From contig NZ_CP013106.1 of NCBI RefSeq assembly GCF_001431725.1, forward strand, positions 992,001 to 1,056,000: DNA of 64,000 nt. The letters are read 5' to 3'. Of this stretch, positions 1 to 8,173 are shown piece after piece. The stretch is from Halomonas huangheensis (GTDB taxonomy: Bacteria > Pseudomonadota > Gammaproteobacteria > Pseudomonadales > Halomonadaceae). Position 1 is the first letter of the stretch, and each line of letters opens with the position of its first letter. The translations under genes and the position numbers were made by a program. The notes below the pieces were generated by a model, which was not told the origin of the DNA, ran no database searches, and saw only the letters and a list, made by a program, of their open reading frames with translations.

Positions 1-281
1 GCGACAGCATCTCGGCCGGCTTTGGTACCGCGTTTGCGCTCAACGAGCGCTTGAGTCTCGCCTTGTCCTACTCTCATGAGCACATTCGTGAAACCAGGAT
101 CACTCCAGACGGTGGCAGCAGCACCAAGGTGGTCGGTAGTGGCGCCAATATCGGTGTGTTCAATATCGGCGGCACCTATGCACTGAGTGATTCCACGTCT
201 GTGGTGACCAATCTCGGGATAGGCATGACCGAAGATGCTTCCGATATCCTGCTGACCTTCAGAATGCCGTTTCAGCTGTGA
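1..281 (+). CDS. C-terminal end of a probable outer-membrane beta-barrel protein (partial)
   Basis: The reading frame is open from base 3 to the TGA at 279-281, so the gene begins upstream of the window; about 92 codons are visible. The visible part alternates polar and hydrophobic residues (for example LSLALSYSHEH, TYALSDSTSVVTNLGIG) with glycine-rich turns and ends in MPFQL. This resembles the last strands of outer-membrane transporter or porin-like barrels. I do not recognise the family. A stem-loop follows the stop codon directly. The internal TTG at 51 is not a credible start because the frame is open on both sides of it. Confidence 0.5.
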   Translation, partial: DSISAGFGTAFALNERLSLALSYSHEHIRETRITPDGGSSTKVVGSGANIGVFNIGGTYALSDSTSVVTNLGIGMTEDASDILLTFRMPFQL

Positions 282-283
282 TG

Positions 284-307
284 AGCTGCGGGCTGTGGCC
301 CGCAGCT
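284..307 (+). terminator. Stem-loop after the first gene
   Basis: A perfect 10-bp inverted repeat, AGCTGCGGGC / GCCCGCAGCT, encloses the loop TGTG three bases after the stop codon. No T-run follows, so this may be a Rho-assisted end or a member of the dispersed AGCT-rich repeat family rather than a classical terminator. The rest of the gap to ftsB (308-468) is rich in AGCT/GCTGCG words and shows no gene. Confidence 0.4.
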
Positions 308-468
308 ACCAGCACGCTTCGCCTGGGCTACGGGCTGTTCGGCTGCGCTCCATGGCTCAGGCACACAAGCCGGAGACAGATTACAGCTCGCGCGGAGCGT
401 GCTCGATGCTCGCTGCTCAATGATGCGGTCGCCCCTGTTGGTCGGTAGATGGCATACTAGTCGCCAGG

Positions 469-819
469 ATGAATTTGCAACGGACCCCGGGCATGCTCAA
501 GTGGTTGGCGATAGTGCTGGTGGCGTTGCTCGCTCTGCTGCAGTACCGACTGTGGCTGGGAGAGGGTGGCGTCCAGGAAATGAAGGAAGTCAGTGGACGA
601 GTCGAGGTTCTGGAGACAGCCAACAAGCCATTGCGTGACCGCAATGCACGGTTAGCCGCTGAGATTGTCGATCTCAAGACGGGGCTGGATGCCATCGAGG
701 AGCGTGCGCGCAGCGATGTAGGCATGGTCCGTACCGATGAACAGTTCTTCTGGGTACCGGGAGTGGAATCCAGCGAGCCGGCGACCAGCCCGGCTCCCAA
801 GCCGGGAGCGTCCCAATGA
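469..819 (+). CDS. ftsB: Cell division protein FtsB
   Basis: A 116-residue bitopic protein. Residues about 9-26 form one hydrophobic membrane segment, followed by a heptad-like coiled coil at about 32-75 containing the family-typical LQYRLWLGEGG and ALEERAR-like (here AIEERARSDVGM) motifs, then a Pro-rich periplasmic tail. FtsB joins FtsL and FtsQ in the divisome. E. coli FtsB is 103 residues, so length agrees. It is the first gene of an operon-like run; its stop overlaps the ispD start by 4 bp (ATGA). The first ATG is used. A second ATG at 493 would still keep the membrane segment and cannot be excluded, because neither has a strong ribosome-binding site. Confidence 0.9.
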   Translation: MNLQRTPGMLKWLAIVLVALLALLQYRLWLGEGGVQEMKEVSGRVEVLETANKPLRDRNARLAAEIVDLKTGLDAIEERARSDVGMVRTDEQFFWVPGVESSEPATSPAPKPGASQ

Positions 820-1550
820 CACCACGTTGGCTGATCGTGCCGGCGGCAGGGGCAGGGCGACGCATGGGCTCGGAATGCCCCAAGCAATATCTGTGCATTG
901 CCGAGCGACCGGTATTGGCACACACCCTGGCGCGACTTCACCTGGCCTTTCCCGAGGCTGGGCTCTGTCTGTGTCTGCAGGCCGATGACCCATATTTCTC
1001 TGCTGAGTGGGTACCGTTTGCCGACTATCGGCGCGTATCGGGTGGAGAGGAACGCGTCGACTCGGTGCTCAATGCCTTGCGCGCCATTGAAAGTGAGGCT
1101 GCGGACGACGATCTGGTGCTGGTACATGACGTGGCCAGACCCTGTGTCAGTATCGACAATCTCCTTGAGCTGGCCCGCGAGGCCACGCTGTCTGCAAGTG
1201 GCGCGCTATTGGCGACGCCAGTGGCAGATACCATCAAGCGTGATGACGCTGCCGGGCGTGTCCAATCTACCGAGGACCGTCGCGGGCTATGGCAGGCTCA
1301 GACACCCCAGGGGTTCCGTTATGCGCTGCTGCGTCAGGCGTTGGAGATGGCGTTGGGAGCGGAAGGCATCGGCGCATCTCTGGTGACCGATGAAGCCTCT
1401 GCAGTGGAGGCACTGGGGTTGGCTCCCAGGCTTGTGGCGGGTCGTCGCGACAATATCAAGATTACTCATCCCGAGGACCTTGCTCTGGCCGAGCATATTC
1501 TGGCGGCCCAGCGGCAGTCCGAGCATATCCAGGAGACAACGGCATCATGA
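816..1550 (+). CDS. ispD: 2-C-methyl-D-erythritol 4-phosphate cytidylyltransferase
   Basis: IspD couples CTP to methylerythritol phosphate in the non-mevalonate isoprenoid pathway. At 244 residues it matches the family size. The N-terminal nucleotide-binding loop [18 protein letters not shown] is present, as are VHDVARP and the DTIKR segment that lies close to the substrate in known structures, and [11 protein letters not shown] near the C-terminus. The ATGA overlap with ftsB and again with ispF implies translational coupling. IspF, which acts two steps later (IspE lies between them), follows directly, the usual gammaproteobacterial order. Confidence 0.96.
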   Translation: MTPRWLIVPAAGAGRRMGSECPKQYLCIAERPVLAHTLARLHLAFPEAGLCLCLQADDPYFSAEWVPFADYRRVSGGEERVDSVLNALRAIESEAADDDLVLVHDVARPCVSIDNLLELAREATLSASGALLATPVADTIKRDDAAGRVQSTEDRRGLWQAQTPQGFRYALLRQALEMALGAEGIGASLVTDEASAVEALGLAPRLVAGRRDNIKITHPEDLALAEHILAAQRQSEHIQETTAS

Positions 1551-2056
1551 CCGCGAGCGGGCTGCGAATCGGCCATGGATTTGATGTACACCGCTTTGGT
1601 GAAGGCGATCATCTGATGATCGGTGGTGTACGAATCCCCTTTGATCACGCCTTTATCGCCCACTCCGATGGTGACGTGTTGCTGCATGCGATCAGTGATG
1701 CCTTGCTGGGCGCCTGTGCGCTGGGGGATATCGGTCACCACTTTCCCGATACCGACCCCGCCTGGCGGGGAGCAGACAGCCGTGATCTGCTGCGCCAGGT
1801 GATGACATCGGTGGCTGAGCAGGGTTACCGAGTCGCTAACCTGGACGCCACTCTGATGGCACAGGCACCGAAGATGGCACCTCACCTGGCGGCCATGCGT
1901 GAATATATTGCCGACGATCTGCGGGTGCCGATGGAAGCGATCAACGTCAAGGCAACGACCACCGAGCGGCTGGGCTTTACCGGTCGTGGAGAGGGAATAG
2001 CCGCAGAAGCCGTGGTGTTGTTGGTGAGTGTCGGTGAGGCCAATGATGCGCGATGA
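1547..2056 (+). CDS. ispF: 2-C-methyl-D-erythritol 2,4-cyclodiphosphate synthase
   Basis: IspF cyclises CDP-methylerythritol 2-phosphate. The 169-residue protein opens with [12 protein letters not shown], where Asp13 and His15 are two of the zinc ligands, followed by [11 protein letters not shown] carrying the third (His) and [10 protein letters not shown]. The C-terminal part has [17 protein letters not shown], the family's conserved nucleotide-contact region. It overlaps ispD by 4 bp and truD by 14 bp, so the three are surely cotranscribed. Confidence 0.96.
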   Translation: MTASGLRIGHGFDVHRFGEGDHLMIGGVRIPFDHAFIAHSDGDVLLHAISDALLGACALGDIGHHFPDTDPAWRGADSRDLLRQVMTSVAEQGYRVANLDATLMAQAPKMAPHLAAMREYIADDLRVPMEAINVKATTTERLGFTGRGEGIAAEAVVLLVSVGEANDAR

Positions 2057-3158
2057 TATCCACTGGCCACCCGAGTGGCCTCGTGCGCTGGATGCTCGTT
2101 TCGGGATACCCGTTGCGGGAGGTTATCGTGCCTGTGCCGAGGACTTTGTTGTTGAGGAGTGTCTTGACTTCGCACCGGAAGGCCAGGGCGAGCACCTGTG
2201 GCTGTGGGTCGAAAAACGTAATGCCGCGACCAGTGATGTGGCCAGACAGTTGGCGCTTCAGTGCGAGGTGGGGTCGCGAGATATCGGCTATGCCGGTATG
2301 AAGGATCGCGTTGCGGTGACTCGCCAGTGGTTCTCGGTACACTTGCCGGGTCGCGAGGCTCCCGAGGACCTGGTCGAAGGCCTGACAGAGCGCGGCTTCA
2401 AAGTGCTGAACATGACTCGCCACCCCCGCAAGCTCAAGCGCGGCGTGCATCGCGGCAATCGCTTCACGCTGCGCTTGAATGGGGCAGTGACTCAAGACGA
2501 GTCGCTGGAGCAGCGTTGGCAAGCCATTGTCGCCGAGGGGGTTCCCAATTATTTTGGTCCCCAGCGCTTCGGCAGCGATGGACGTAACCTGTTTCGCGCG
2601 CGAGATCTGCTGGCGCGCGGCTGGCGAAAACGCGATGACCGTGAAGGCATGCTGCTGTCAGCAGCGCGTAGCTTCCTGTTCAATGCTCAGTTGGCGGAAC
2701 GTCTGGTGGCAGGGCAGTGGCGGACGGTGCTGAATGGTGATGTGATGATGCTGGATGGCACTCAGAGCATGTTTGCGGTCGAGGCGCAGGATAGCGAACT
2801 CCAGCAACGCTTGATCTCCGGAGATATTCATCCCACTGCGGTGCTTTGGGGACAGGGCGGATCGCGTGCCATGGGCGATGCTGAGCAACTTGAGCAGAAG
2901 GCTCTGGCGTGCTGGCCCGGCCTCTGTAACGGCCTTGAACGTGCCGCCGTCAAGGCATCGCGTCGTGCGCTGCGAGTCCGGCCATCCGAAGGGCTGCTGC
3001 AGCGTGATGCCGATGGTGTCACGCTGGAGTTCACGCTCCCCAGTGGTGCCTTTGCTACCGCAGTGTTGCGTGAGTTGATGAGTCATCCGACGCTGGACTT
3101 CGATACCTTGCCCGACGCTCGCGCGGCTGAGCAGGGAATGAACGGGGAGCCACAATGA
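2043..3158 (+). CDS. truD: tRNA pseudouridine(13) synthase TruD
   Basis: TruD isomerises U13 of tRNA-Glu. The motif [16 protein letters not shown] holds the catalytic Asp (Asp88 from this start), and [34 protein letters not shown] and [14 protein letters not shown] match the TruD family through its full length (371 residues; E. coli 349). A GTG at 2028 is in frame, but GAGG at 2036-2039 best serves the ATGs at 2043 or 2046, inside the end of ispF. It overlaps surE by 4 bp. Confidence 0.95.
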   Translation: MMRDDIHWPPEWPRALDARFGIPVAGGYRACAEDFVVEECLDFAPEGQGEHLWLWVEKRNAATSDVARQLALQCEVGSRDIGYAGMKDRVAVTRQWFSVHLPGREAPEDLVEGLTERGFKVLNMTRHPRKLKRGVHRGNRFTLRLNGAVTQDESLEQRWQAIVAEGVPNYFGPQRFGSDGRNLFRARDLLARGWRKRDDREGMLLSAARSFLFNAQLAERLVAGQWRTVLNGDVMMLDGTQSMFAVEAQDSELQQRLISGDIHPTAVLWGQGGSRAMGDAEQLEQKALACWPGLCNGLERAAVKASRRALRVRPSEGLLQRDADGVTLEFTLPSGAFATAVLRELMSHPTLDFDTLPDARAAEQGMNGEPQ

Positions 3159-3901
3159 GGCGTTTATTGCTGTCCAACGATGATGGGGTCAATGCGCCCG
3201 GTCTGCACGCACTGCATGAGGCACTGTTGCCATATGCGAAACTGCGGGTAGTGGCACCGGATCGTGATCGCAGTGGCGCCAGTAATTCATTGACCTTGTC
3301 GCGACCATTGTCGCTGACGGCTCTGGAAAGCGGCTTCTACAGTGTCGATGGCACGCCAGCCGATTGTGTCTACCTCGGTGTCAATGGAGTCTGGGATGAA
3401 TCACCGGACCTGGTGATCTCCGGGATCAATCATGGTGCCAATCTAGGCGATGATGTGCTCTATTCGGGCACAGTAGCGGCGGCCATGGAAGGACGCAATC
3501 TGGGCATGATTGCCATCGCAATGTCGTTGGCTGGTCGTCAGCATTTTGATAGCGCCGGGCGTGTTGCTGCTAGCCTGGTGGGCGCGTTGGAACAGTTGTC
3601 ACTGCCACCGCGTACACTGCTCAATGTTAATGTGCCGGACTTGCCGTGGCAGGAGATTCGCGGTTTTCGTGTGACCCGGCTTGGCCATCGAGGCCCTGCG
3701 GAACGCCCCATCGAGACCCGTGATCCGAGAGGCCGAATCCGTTACTGGATTGCTCCGGTGAGCGAGAATGCCGATGACGGCCCGGATACCGATTTTGCTG
3801 CCGTGGAGTCAGGCCACGTGTCGATTACGCCGCTACAGACCGACCTGACTCGGCATGCGGCCCTTGAGGATGTGCGAGACTGGCTGGATGCACTCACCTG
3901 A
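3155..3901 (+). CDS. surE: 5'/3'-nucleotidase SurE
   Basis: SurE is a metal-dependent nucleotidase and exopolyphosphatase linked to stationary-phase survival. The 248-residue sequence starts [13 protein letters not shown] (Asp9, Asp10 bind metal), has [13 protein letters not shown] (metal-binding Ser) and [19 protein letters not shown] with the metal-binding Asn. It is coupled to truD by an ATGA overlap and lies next to pcm and, further on, nlpD-rpoS, the same stationary-phase cluster as in E. coli. Confidence 0.96.
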   Translation: MRRLLLSNDDGVNAPGLHALHEALLPYAKLRVVAPDRDRSGASNSLTLSRPLSLTALESGFYSVDGTPADCVYLGVNGVWDESPDLVISGINHGANLGDDVLYSGTVAAAMEGRNLGMIAIAMSLAGRQHFDSAGRVAASLVGALEQLSLPPRTLLNVNVPDLPWQEIRGFRVTRLGHRGPAERPIETRDPRGRIRYWIAPVSENADDGPDTDFAAVESGHVSITPLQTDLTRHAALEDVRDWLDALT

Positions 3902-3917
3902 TCTTCGTGGTGTTGGG

Positions 3918-4553
3918 ATGACATCGCAACGTACTAGAGACCGCATGGTGCAACGTCTTCATGAGCAGGGCATTGAAGACAGCCTGGTGCTGGACATCAT
4001 GGCCAGGGAACCACGTCACCTGTTTCTCGACGAGGCGCTATCGCATCGCGCCTACGAGGACACGGCACTGCCGATTGGTCATGCTCAGACGCTGTCGCAG
4101 CCATGGATCGTGGCGCGAATGAGCGAGCTGGTGCATGAACAGCAGCCGACCAGAGTACTGGAGATAGGCACTGGCTCAGGCTATCAGACGTTGATACTGG
4201 CCCGCATGGTCGAAGAGCTCTGGTCGGTGGAAAGAATCAATGCGCTGCATCGCCAGGCAGCGAAGCGCATGCGTCTGCTCAAGGCGCATAACGTGCGTCT
4301 ACGGTTGGCTGACGGTGGTCATGGGTGGCCGGAGGCAGCGCCTTTCGACGTTATTCTGTTGACGGCCTGCGCCAGTGAACTACCGGAGCCGCTGTTGTCG
4401 CAACTGGTCGAGGGCGGAGTACTGATTGCACCACTCGAAGCTCATGACGGCAGCCAATGGCTGACGCGTGTACGCCGCTGTGGCGAAAGCTATGAACATG
4501 AACGGCTGGAACCGGTCCGGTTCGTGCCGTTACTCGAAGGAGTTATTCGTTGA
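3918..4553 (+). CDS. pcm: Protein-L-isoaspartate O-methyltransferase
   Basis: Pcm uses SAM to start repair of isoaspartyl damage in ageing proteins. The 211-residue protein shows LPIGHAQTLSQPWIVARM (substrate/SAM region), LEIGTGSGYQT (SAM glycine loop) and FDVILLTACASELPEPLL. The frame is open further upstream to 3855, but the ATG at 3918 gives the family length and sits 16 bp after the surE stop, preceded by GTTGGG. Its TGA overlaps the next start codon. Confidence 0.94.
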   Translation: MTSQRTRDRMVQRLHEQGIEDSLVLDIMAREPRHLFLDEALSHRAYEDTALPIGHAQTLSQPWIVARMSELVHEQQPTRVLEIGTGSGYQTLILARMVEELWSVERINALHRQAAKRMRLLKAHNVRLRLADGGHGWPEAAPFDVILLTACASELPEPLLSQLVEGGVLIAPLEAHDGSQWLTRVRRCGESYEHERLEPVRFVPLLEGVIR

Positions 4554-5536
4554 AGCGATATCCCGGGATTTTCCTGCGTGGCTTGGGCATGGGAGCCGCA
4601 GATGCCGTTCCCGGAGTGTCAGGGGGAACCATTGCCTTTATCACTGGCATTTATGAGGAACTGATCGAGAGCATCAAGCGTTTCGGCCCGAGTGCCTTTG
4701 CCGCTCTGCGTCAGAGAGGACTCCAGGGACTGGTTGAACATCTCAATCTCGGGTTTCTGGTGCCTCTGCTGGCTGGCATTGCGTTGAGCGTGGTCAGTGT
4801 TGCCCATGCCGTGGTGTGGCTACTCGATAACCATCCACTGCTGCTCAATGGCTTCTTTTTCGGGTTGGTGGCAGCGTCGGCGGTGGTTGTCGCCCGACAC
4901 CCGGTGGATTGGCGCTGGTGGTATATCCTGCCGTTGGCTTCCGGGTTGCTGTTGGCTCAGGGGCTTCCTGCGCTGATGCCTGCGGTCAATGCGCTGGGTA
5001 GCCCGCAACTGGTGCTTATGGTTGCCGGGGCCATCGCCATCAGCGCGATGCTGTTGCCCGGGGTGTCGGGAAGTTTCCTGCTGCTGAGCATGGGACTATA
5101 TGATGTGGTGATGGGGGCCGTGCGTGGGTTCGACATCGCGCTGCTGGTCTGGTTCGCCGGTGGTTGTGTGCTGGGCCTGGTGTGTTTTTCGCGTTTGTTG
5201 TCCTGGCTATTGCGTCATTATTACGGCGCGACGCTGCAGATGTTGCTGGGCTTCATCATCGGTTCGATGCCGGTGCTGTGGCCCTGGCGTGAGTTGATTC
5301 GCTATCAACTTGGTGGTGAAAATCAAATTGTTCCGCTGGATTATCGTTATCTGGCCCCCTGGGATTACTCGTCGGTGACCGGTGAACCCGCACAACTATT
5401 GGGGGTGACTGTTGTTGCTGTGATCGGCATGCTACTGGTGCTGGTGATCGCCCATGTGGGGAACAAATCCGTCAATAACCGTGGTCATAATGATACTGCG
5501 CCCCTTGCCGACAAGGAGAAGAGTTCCGATGCATAA
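4550..5536 (+). CDS. DUF368 polyprenyl-phosphate/lipid-carrier type membrane protein
   Basis: A 328-residue polytopic membrane protein of the DUF368 family. The signature is GLGMGAADAVPGVSGGTIAFI near the N-terminus, repeated in part later as ISAMLLPGVSGSFLLL, indicating an internal duplication; roughly eight hydrophobic segments follow. Some DUF368 proteins have been reported as undecaprenyl-phosphate translocases; whether this one has that role is inference. The start is TTG at 4550, overlapping the pcm stop, with AAGGAG nine bases upstream. The non-ATG start and full coupling suggest low, operon-tuned expression. It overlaps nlpD by 8 bp. Confidence 0.85.
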   Translation: MKRYPGIFLRGLGMGAADAVPGVSGGTIAFITGIYEELIESIKRFGPSAFAALRQRGLQGLVEHLNLGFLVPLLAGIALSVVSVAHAVVWLLDNHPLLLNGFFFGLVAASAVVVARHPVDWRWWYILPLASGLLLAQGLPALMPAVNALGSPQLVLMVAGAIAISAMLLPGVSGSFLLLSMGLYDVVMGAVRGFDIALLVWFAGGCVLGLVCFSRLLSWLLRHYYGATLQMLLGFIIGSMPVLWPWRELIRYQLGGENQIVPLDYRYLAPWDYSSVTGEPAQLLGVTVVAVIGMLLVLVIAHVGNKSVNNRGHNDTAPLADKEKSSDA

Positions 5537-6668
5537 GACCCTTATCGTCTCCAGCCTGGCCCTGGTTCTGGCTGGCTGTGCCAATCAACAGGGCCCCGCT
5601 CAACCTGTACAGGTGCAGGATCTGTCTTCCACTCGTGTTGCCGAGTCCGACGTGCCTGCGCAATATACGGTAGAGGCGGGAGATACTCTCTATGGCATTG
5701 CATGGCGCCATAACATGGATTTTCAGGAGTTGGCGAAGCTCAACAATATTTCGCCACCCTACCGCATCGGCGTCGGGCAAACGCTGGTTCTCCAGCCCGG
5801 TGCTCAGGGGCAACAGGTTGCTCAAGCCCAGACGGGTAATCAGGAAGGTGCCGTGGCAACTCCGCTGGGGTCTGCTGGCGCCAACGCAACAGCGGCGGCG
5901 GGCTCCGAAGATCTCGAATGGCTGCTGCCGGATGGCAGCACCGAAACGGTGTCCTCGAGTGGCGGAGGGCAGGTCACTGGTGCAGCAGCGGCAGGAGCCG
6001 TGGCTGCGGCTGGAGCTTCCATGCCAGGTCCTGTTCAGAATTGCAGTAGTCCCGGAGCCAACTGCACAGCAGAGGAGGCCCAGGAGGCGGTAGTAGCGGC
6101 GGCGGAGCGGGAAGCGCAGCAGCAACAGGAACAGCAGCAACAGGAACAGCAGCAACAGGAACAGCAGCAACAGGAACAGCAGCAGGTATCTGCCGAAGAC
6201 GCCTCAAGCACCAGCCAGCAGAGTGCCGAGTCGCCCTCTTCCAGTTCTTCCAGCAGCGCCTCCAGCAGCTCTCGGAAGACCTACACACCCGCGGAAAACA
6301 TCAGCTGGCAGTGGCCGGTGGATGGCCAGGTTGTGTCGGGTTACGGTGAGGATACGAGGGTCACCAAAGGCATTGATATCGGCGGACAAAAGGGGCAACC
6401 TGTGAAAGCAGCGGGGCCGGGCATTGTGGTCTATGCAGGCGATGGTGTCAGCGACTATGGCAACCTGGTCATGATTAGACACAACGATGAGTATCTGAGC
6501 GTTTACGCCTACAACGATTCCCTCAATGTGAAGGAGAATGATGTTGTCGATGCCGGTCAGGTCATTGCCACCATGGGGAAAACGGACTCCGATGATGTTC
6601 GGCTTCATTTTGAGGTGCGCAAGGACGGTCAGGTGCAGGATCCCCTGGAATATCTGCCTGCCCGTTGA
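5529..6668 (+). CDS. nlpD: NlpD-type murein hydrolase activator lipoprotein
   Basis: A 379-residue outer-membrane lipoprotein that in E. coli activates the amidase AmiC for daughter-cell separation. Residues 1-16 form a lipoprotein signal with LAGC, making Cys17 the lipid site. A LysM domain spans about 45-90. A low-complexity linker contains four QQQQE repeats (residues 197-216) and a Ser-run. Residues about 258-376 form a LytM/M23 domain. The zinc ligands are lost (TKGID where peptidases have HxGID; VRLHFEV where they have HLHF), as expected for an activator without enzyme activity. The ATG at 5529 follows AAGGAG. In relatives an rpoS promoter lies inside this gene. Confidence 0.93.
   Translation: MHKTLIVSSLALVLAGCANQQGPAQPVQVQDLSSTRVAESDVPAQYTVEAGDTLYGIAWRHNMDFQELAKLNNISPPYRIGVGQTLVLQPGAQGQQVAQAQTGNQEGAVATPLGSAGANATAAAGSEDLEWLLPDGSTETVSSSGGGQVTGAAAAGAVAAAGASMPGPVQNCSSPGANCTAEEAQEAVVAAAEREAQQQQEQQQQEQQQQEQQQQEQQQVSAEDASSTSQQSAESPSSSSSSSASSSSRKTYTPAENISWQWPVDGQVVSGYGEDTRVTKGIDIGGQKGQPVKAAGPGIVVYAGDGVSDYGNLVMIRHNDEYLSVYAYNDSLNVKENDVVDAGQVIATMGKTDSDDVRLHFEVRKDGQVQDPLEYLPAR
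6117..6176 (+). repeat. 15-bp tandem repeat (x4) in nlpD
   Basis: Four exact 15-bp units, CAGCAGCAACAGGAA, encode QQQQE four times in the linker between the LysM and LytM domains of NlpD. The unit length is a multiple of three, so gain or loss of copies changes only linker length. Confidence 0.95.
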
Positions 6669-6715
6669 ATGAGTGCTGGCCAGGGCCACAGGAGTGGTGA
6701 CTGGTCAGGACCTCC

Positions 6716-6746
6716 CCGACGAGAAGAATGGATCACTTCTTGTCGG
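6716..6746 (+). promoter_or_regulatory. Stem-loop in the nlpD-rpoS spacer
   Basis: CCGACGAGAAG (6716-6726) pairs with CTTCTTGTCGG (6736-6746), 11 bp with one G-U pair and a 9-base loop. No T-run follows. It lies 48 bases after nlpD and 81 bases before the chosen rpoS start, so it would be part of the rpoS leader if transcription starts within nlpD, as in other gammaproteobacteria. Confidence 0.5.
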
Positions 6747-6827
6747 AGCGTCACACAATAATAATCTTTAGCGTTGATCTTGGGCGATGAAGACAACGCT
6801 GGGTCGCAACCATGGGGTAGCTATACG

Positions 6828-7820
6828 ATGAGCATGCTTGAACGGGATCTTCAGGATGTGAATCTCGACACGGTAGACGAGGTCGATGATGTGTCCGATG
6901 GAAACATTGTTGACGACTCGGATGATGCCGAAGAGGAAAATGAGGAGTTCGAGAAGGCGCTTGGCAAGGAAGATCGGTATTCGCGTCAGAGCCTCGATGC
7001 GACGCAGATCTACCTCAATGAGATCGGCTTCTCGCCTCTGCTGACACCGGAAGAAGAGGTCTTTTACGGCCGCCTGGCACGTAAAGGGGACCCTCAGGGG
7101 CGTGCGCGGATGATCGAGTCCAACCTGCGCCTGGTGGTCAAGATTGCCCGCCGTTACCTCAATCGAGGGTTGACCCTTCTGGATCTGATCGAAGAGGGCA
7201 ATCTGGGCCTGATCCGTGCGGTGGAAAAGTTTGATCCCGAGCGAGGTTTTCGTTTCTCGACCTATGCCACCTGGTGGATTCGCCAGACGATAGAGCGCGC
7301 GTTGATGAATCAGACGCGCACCATTCGCTTACCTATTCATGTGGTCAAGGAGCTCAATATTTATCTGCGTGCTGCAAGAGAGTTGACGCAGAAGCTCGAC
7401 CACGAAGCCACAGCCGAGGAAATTGCCGAACACCTCGATAAGCCGGTGGATACGGTCAAGAAGATGATGGGGCTCAATGAGCGCGTATCCTCGGTGGATT
7501 ATCCGATGGGCGGTGACAGTGACAAGCCGTTGATCGAGACACTGGCCGATGACAATGAGCAGGGCCCCGAATCAACACTGGTAGATGGGGACGTCAAGGC
7601 ACATGTCGACCAATGGCTGGCTGAGTTGACCGATAAGCACTGTGAAGTAGTGGTACGGCGTTTTGGCTTGCGAGGCCACGAGGCGGCGACGCTTGAGCAG
7701 GTCGGTGAAGAAATTGGCCTGACACGGGAGCGTGTGCGTCAGATTCAGGTCGAGGCGCTCAAGAAGCTGCGGCGCATGCTCGACAAGCAGGGCCTCTCGC
7801 TTGATGCCATCTTCGAATAG
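6828..7820 (+). CDS. rpoS: RNA polymerase sigma factor RpoS
   Basis: The general stress and stationary-phase sigma factor, 330 residues here. An acidic N-terminal stretch precedes region 1.2 ([16 protein letters not shown]). Region 2 is nearly identical to E. coli RpoS ([48 protein letters not shown]), and region 4 ends with [19 protein letters not shown]. The ATG at 6828 is preceded by GGGGTAG; a second ATG at 6834 is possible, and the frame stays open to a TTG at 6774. Position after nlpD and the leader hairpin suggest the usual mixed transcriptional and post-transcriptional control. Confidence 0.96.
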   Translation: MSMLERDLQDVNLDTVDEVDDVSDGNIVDDSDDAEEENEEFEKALGKEDRYSRQSLDATQIYLNEIGFSPLLTPEEEVFYGRLARKGDPQGRARMIESNLRLVVKIARRYLNRGLTLLDLIEEGNLGLIRAVEKFDPERGFRFSTYATWWIRQTIERALMNQTRTIRLPIHVVKELNIYLRAARELTQKLDHEATAEEIAEHLDKPVDTVKKMMGLNERVSSVDYPMGGDSDKPLIETLADDNEQGPESTLVDGDVKAHVDQWLAELTDKHCEVVVRRFGLRGHEAATLEQVGEEIGLTRERVRQIQVEALKKLRRMLDKQGLSLDAIFE

Positions 7821-7851
7821 CCCTCTATTCCCTTGAAATCCTGTAGTGTTG

Positions 7852-7873
7852 CGGCCGCCAGATATGGCGGCCG
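7852..7873 (+). terminator. Stem-loop after rpoS
   Basis: CGGCCGCCA / TGGCGGCCG form a perfect 9-bp stem with loop GATA, 32 bases after the rpoS stop. The tail is TGTTGCGTC, poor in T, so termination may be weak or bidirectional. Two more small hairpins follow at 7897-7917 (AGCGTTG/CAACGCT) and 7916-7930 (CTGGCG/CGCCAG). Confidence 0.5.
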
Positions 7874-8085
7874 TGTTGCGTCAAGACGGTAGCTCAAGCG
7901 TTGTCGGTACCAACGCTGGCGCCCCGCCAGACATTCCCTGCATGGAAGTAGCTATTTCTGTATTTGTTCTTGAGGTTGGTCGATGCGACCAGATGATGAC
8001 TTAAAGTCAGTTGTTTTGGCCATGAATGTCGCGCAAGGTTTGTCGATAATATGTTTCTTTCCCGGTAACCTGATGGTTGAACCAC

Positions 8086-8173
8086 TGACGTGTTTGAAAC
8101 CGCTTCGTGTTTGACACCTCCCATGTGGCTGAAAACCGGTACTTGAAAACACGTCAACCTGTTGGAGGCCTTG
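8086..8173 (+). promoter_or_regulatory. Structured leader ahead of alr
   Basis: The 353-bp gap between rpoS and alr holds no convincing gene. Just before alr, TGACGTGTTT (8086-8095) and AAACACGTCA (8147-8156) are a perfect 10-bp inverted repeat 51 bases apart. Inside lie GTGT-TTG-ACAC (8107-8117) and CCTCC (8117-8121), the complement of the alr ribosome-binding site GGAGG (8164-8168). This could be a riboregulator or a protein-binding site; the role is inference. Confidence 0.4.

Noticed and set aside
417..1127. 236-codon minus-strand open frame opposite ftsB-ispD
   Set aside because: It lies fully antisense to two well-supported genes and its translation has no family features; a shadow of GC-rich coding sequence.
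6117..6176. Tandem repeat considered as a CRISPR-like array
   Set aside because: The 15-bp units are contiguous with no spacers and are in frame within nlpD.
7894..8157. Minus-strand open frames of 87-89 codons in the rpoS-alr gap
   Set aside because: No ribosome-binding site, no recognisable domain, atypical composition; the region is better explained as structured leader.
7821..8160. RsmZ-like sRNA downstream of rpoS (as in Pseudomonas)
   Set aside because: RsmZ-type RNAs show many GGA motifs in loops; only isolated GGA words occur here.
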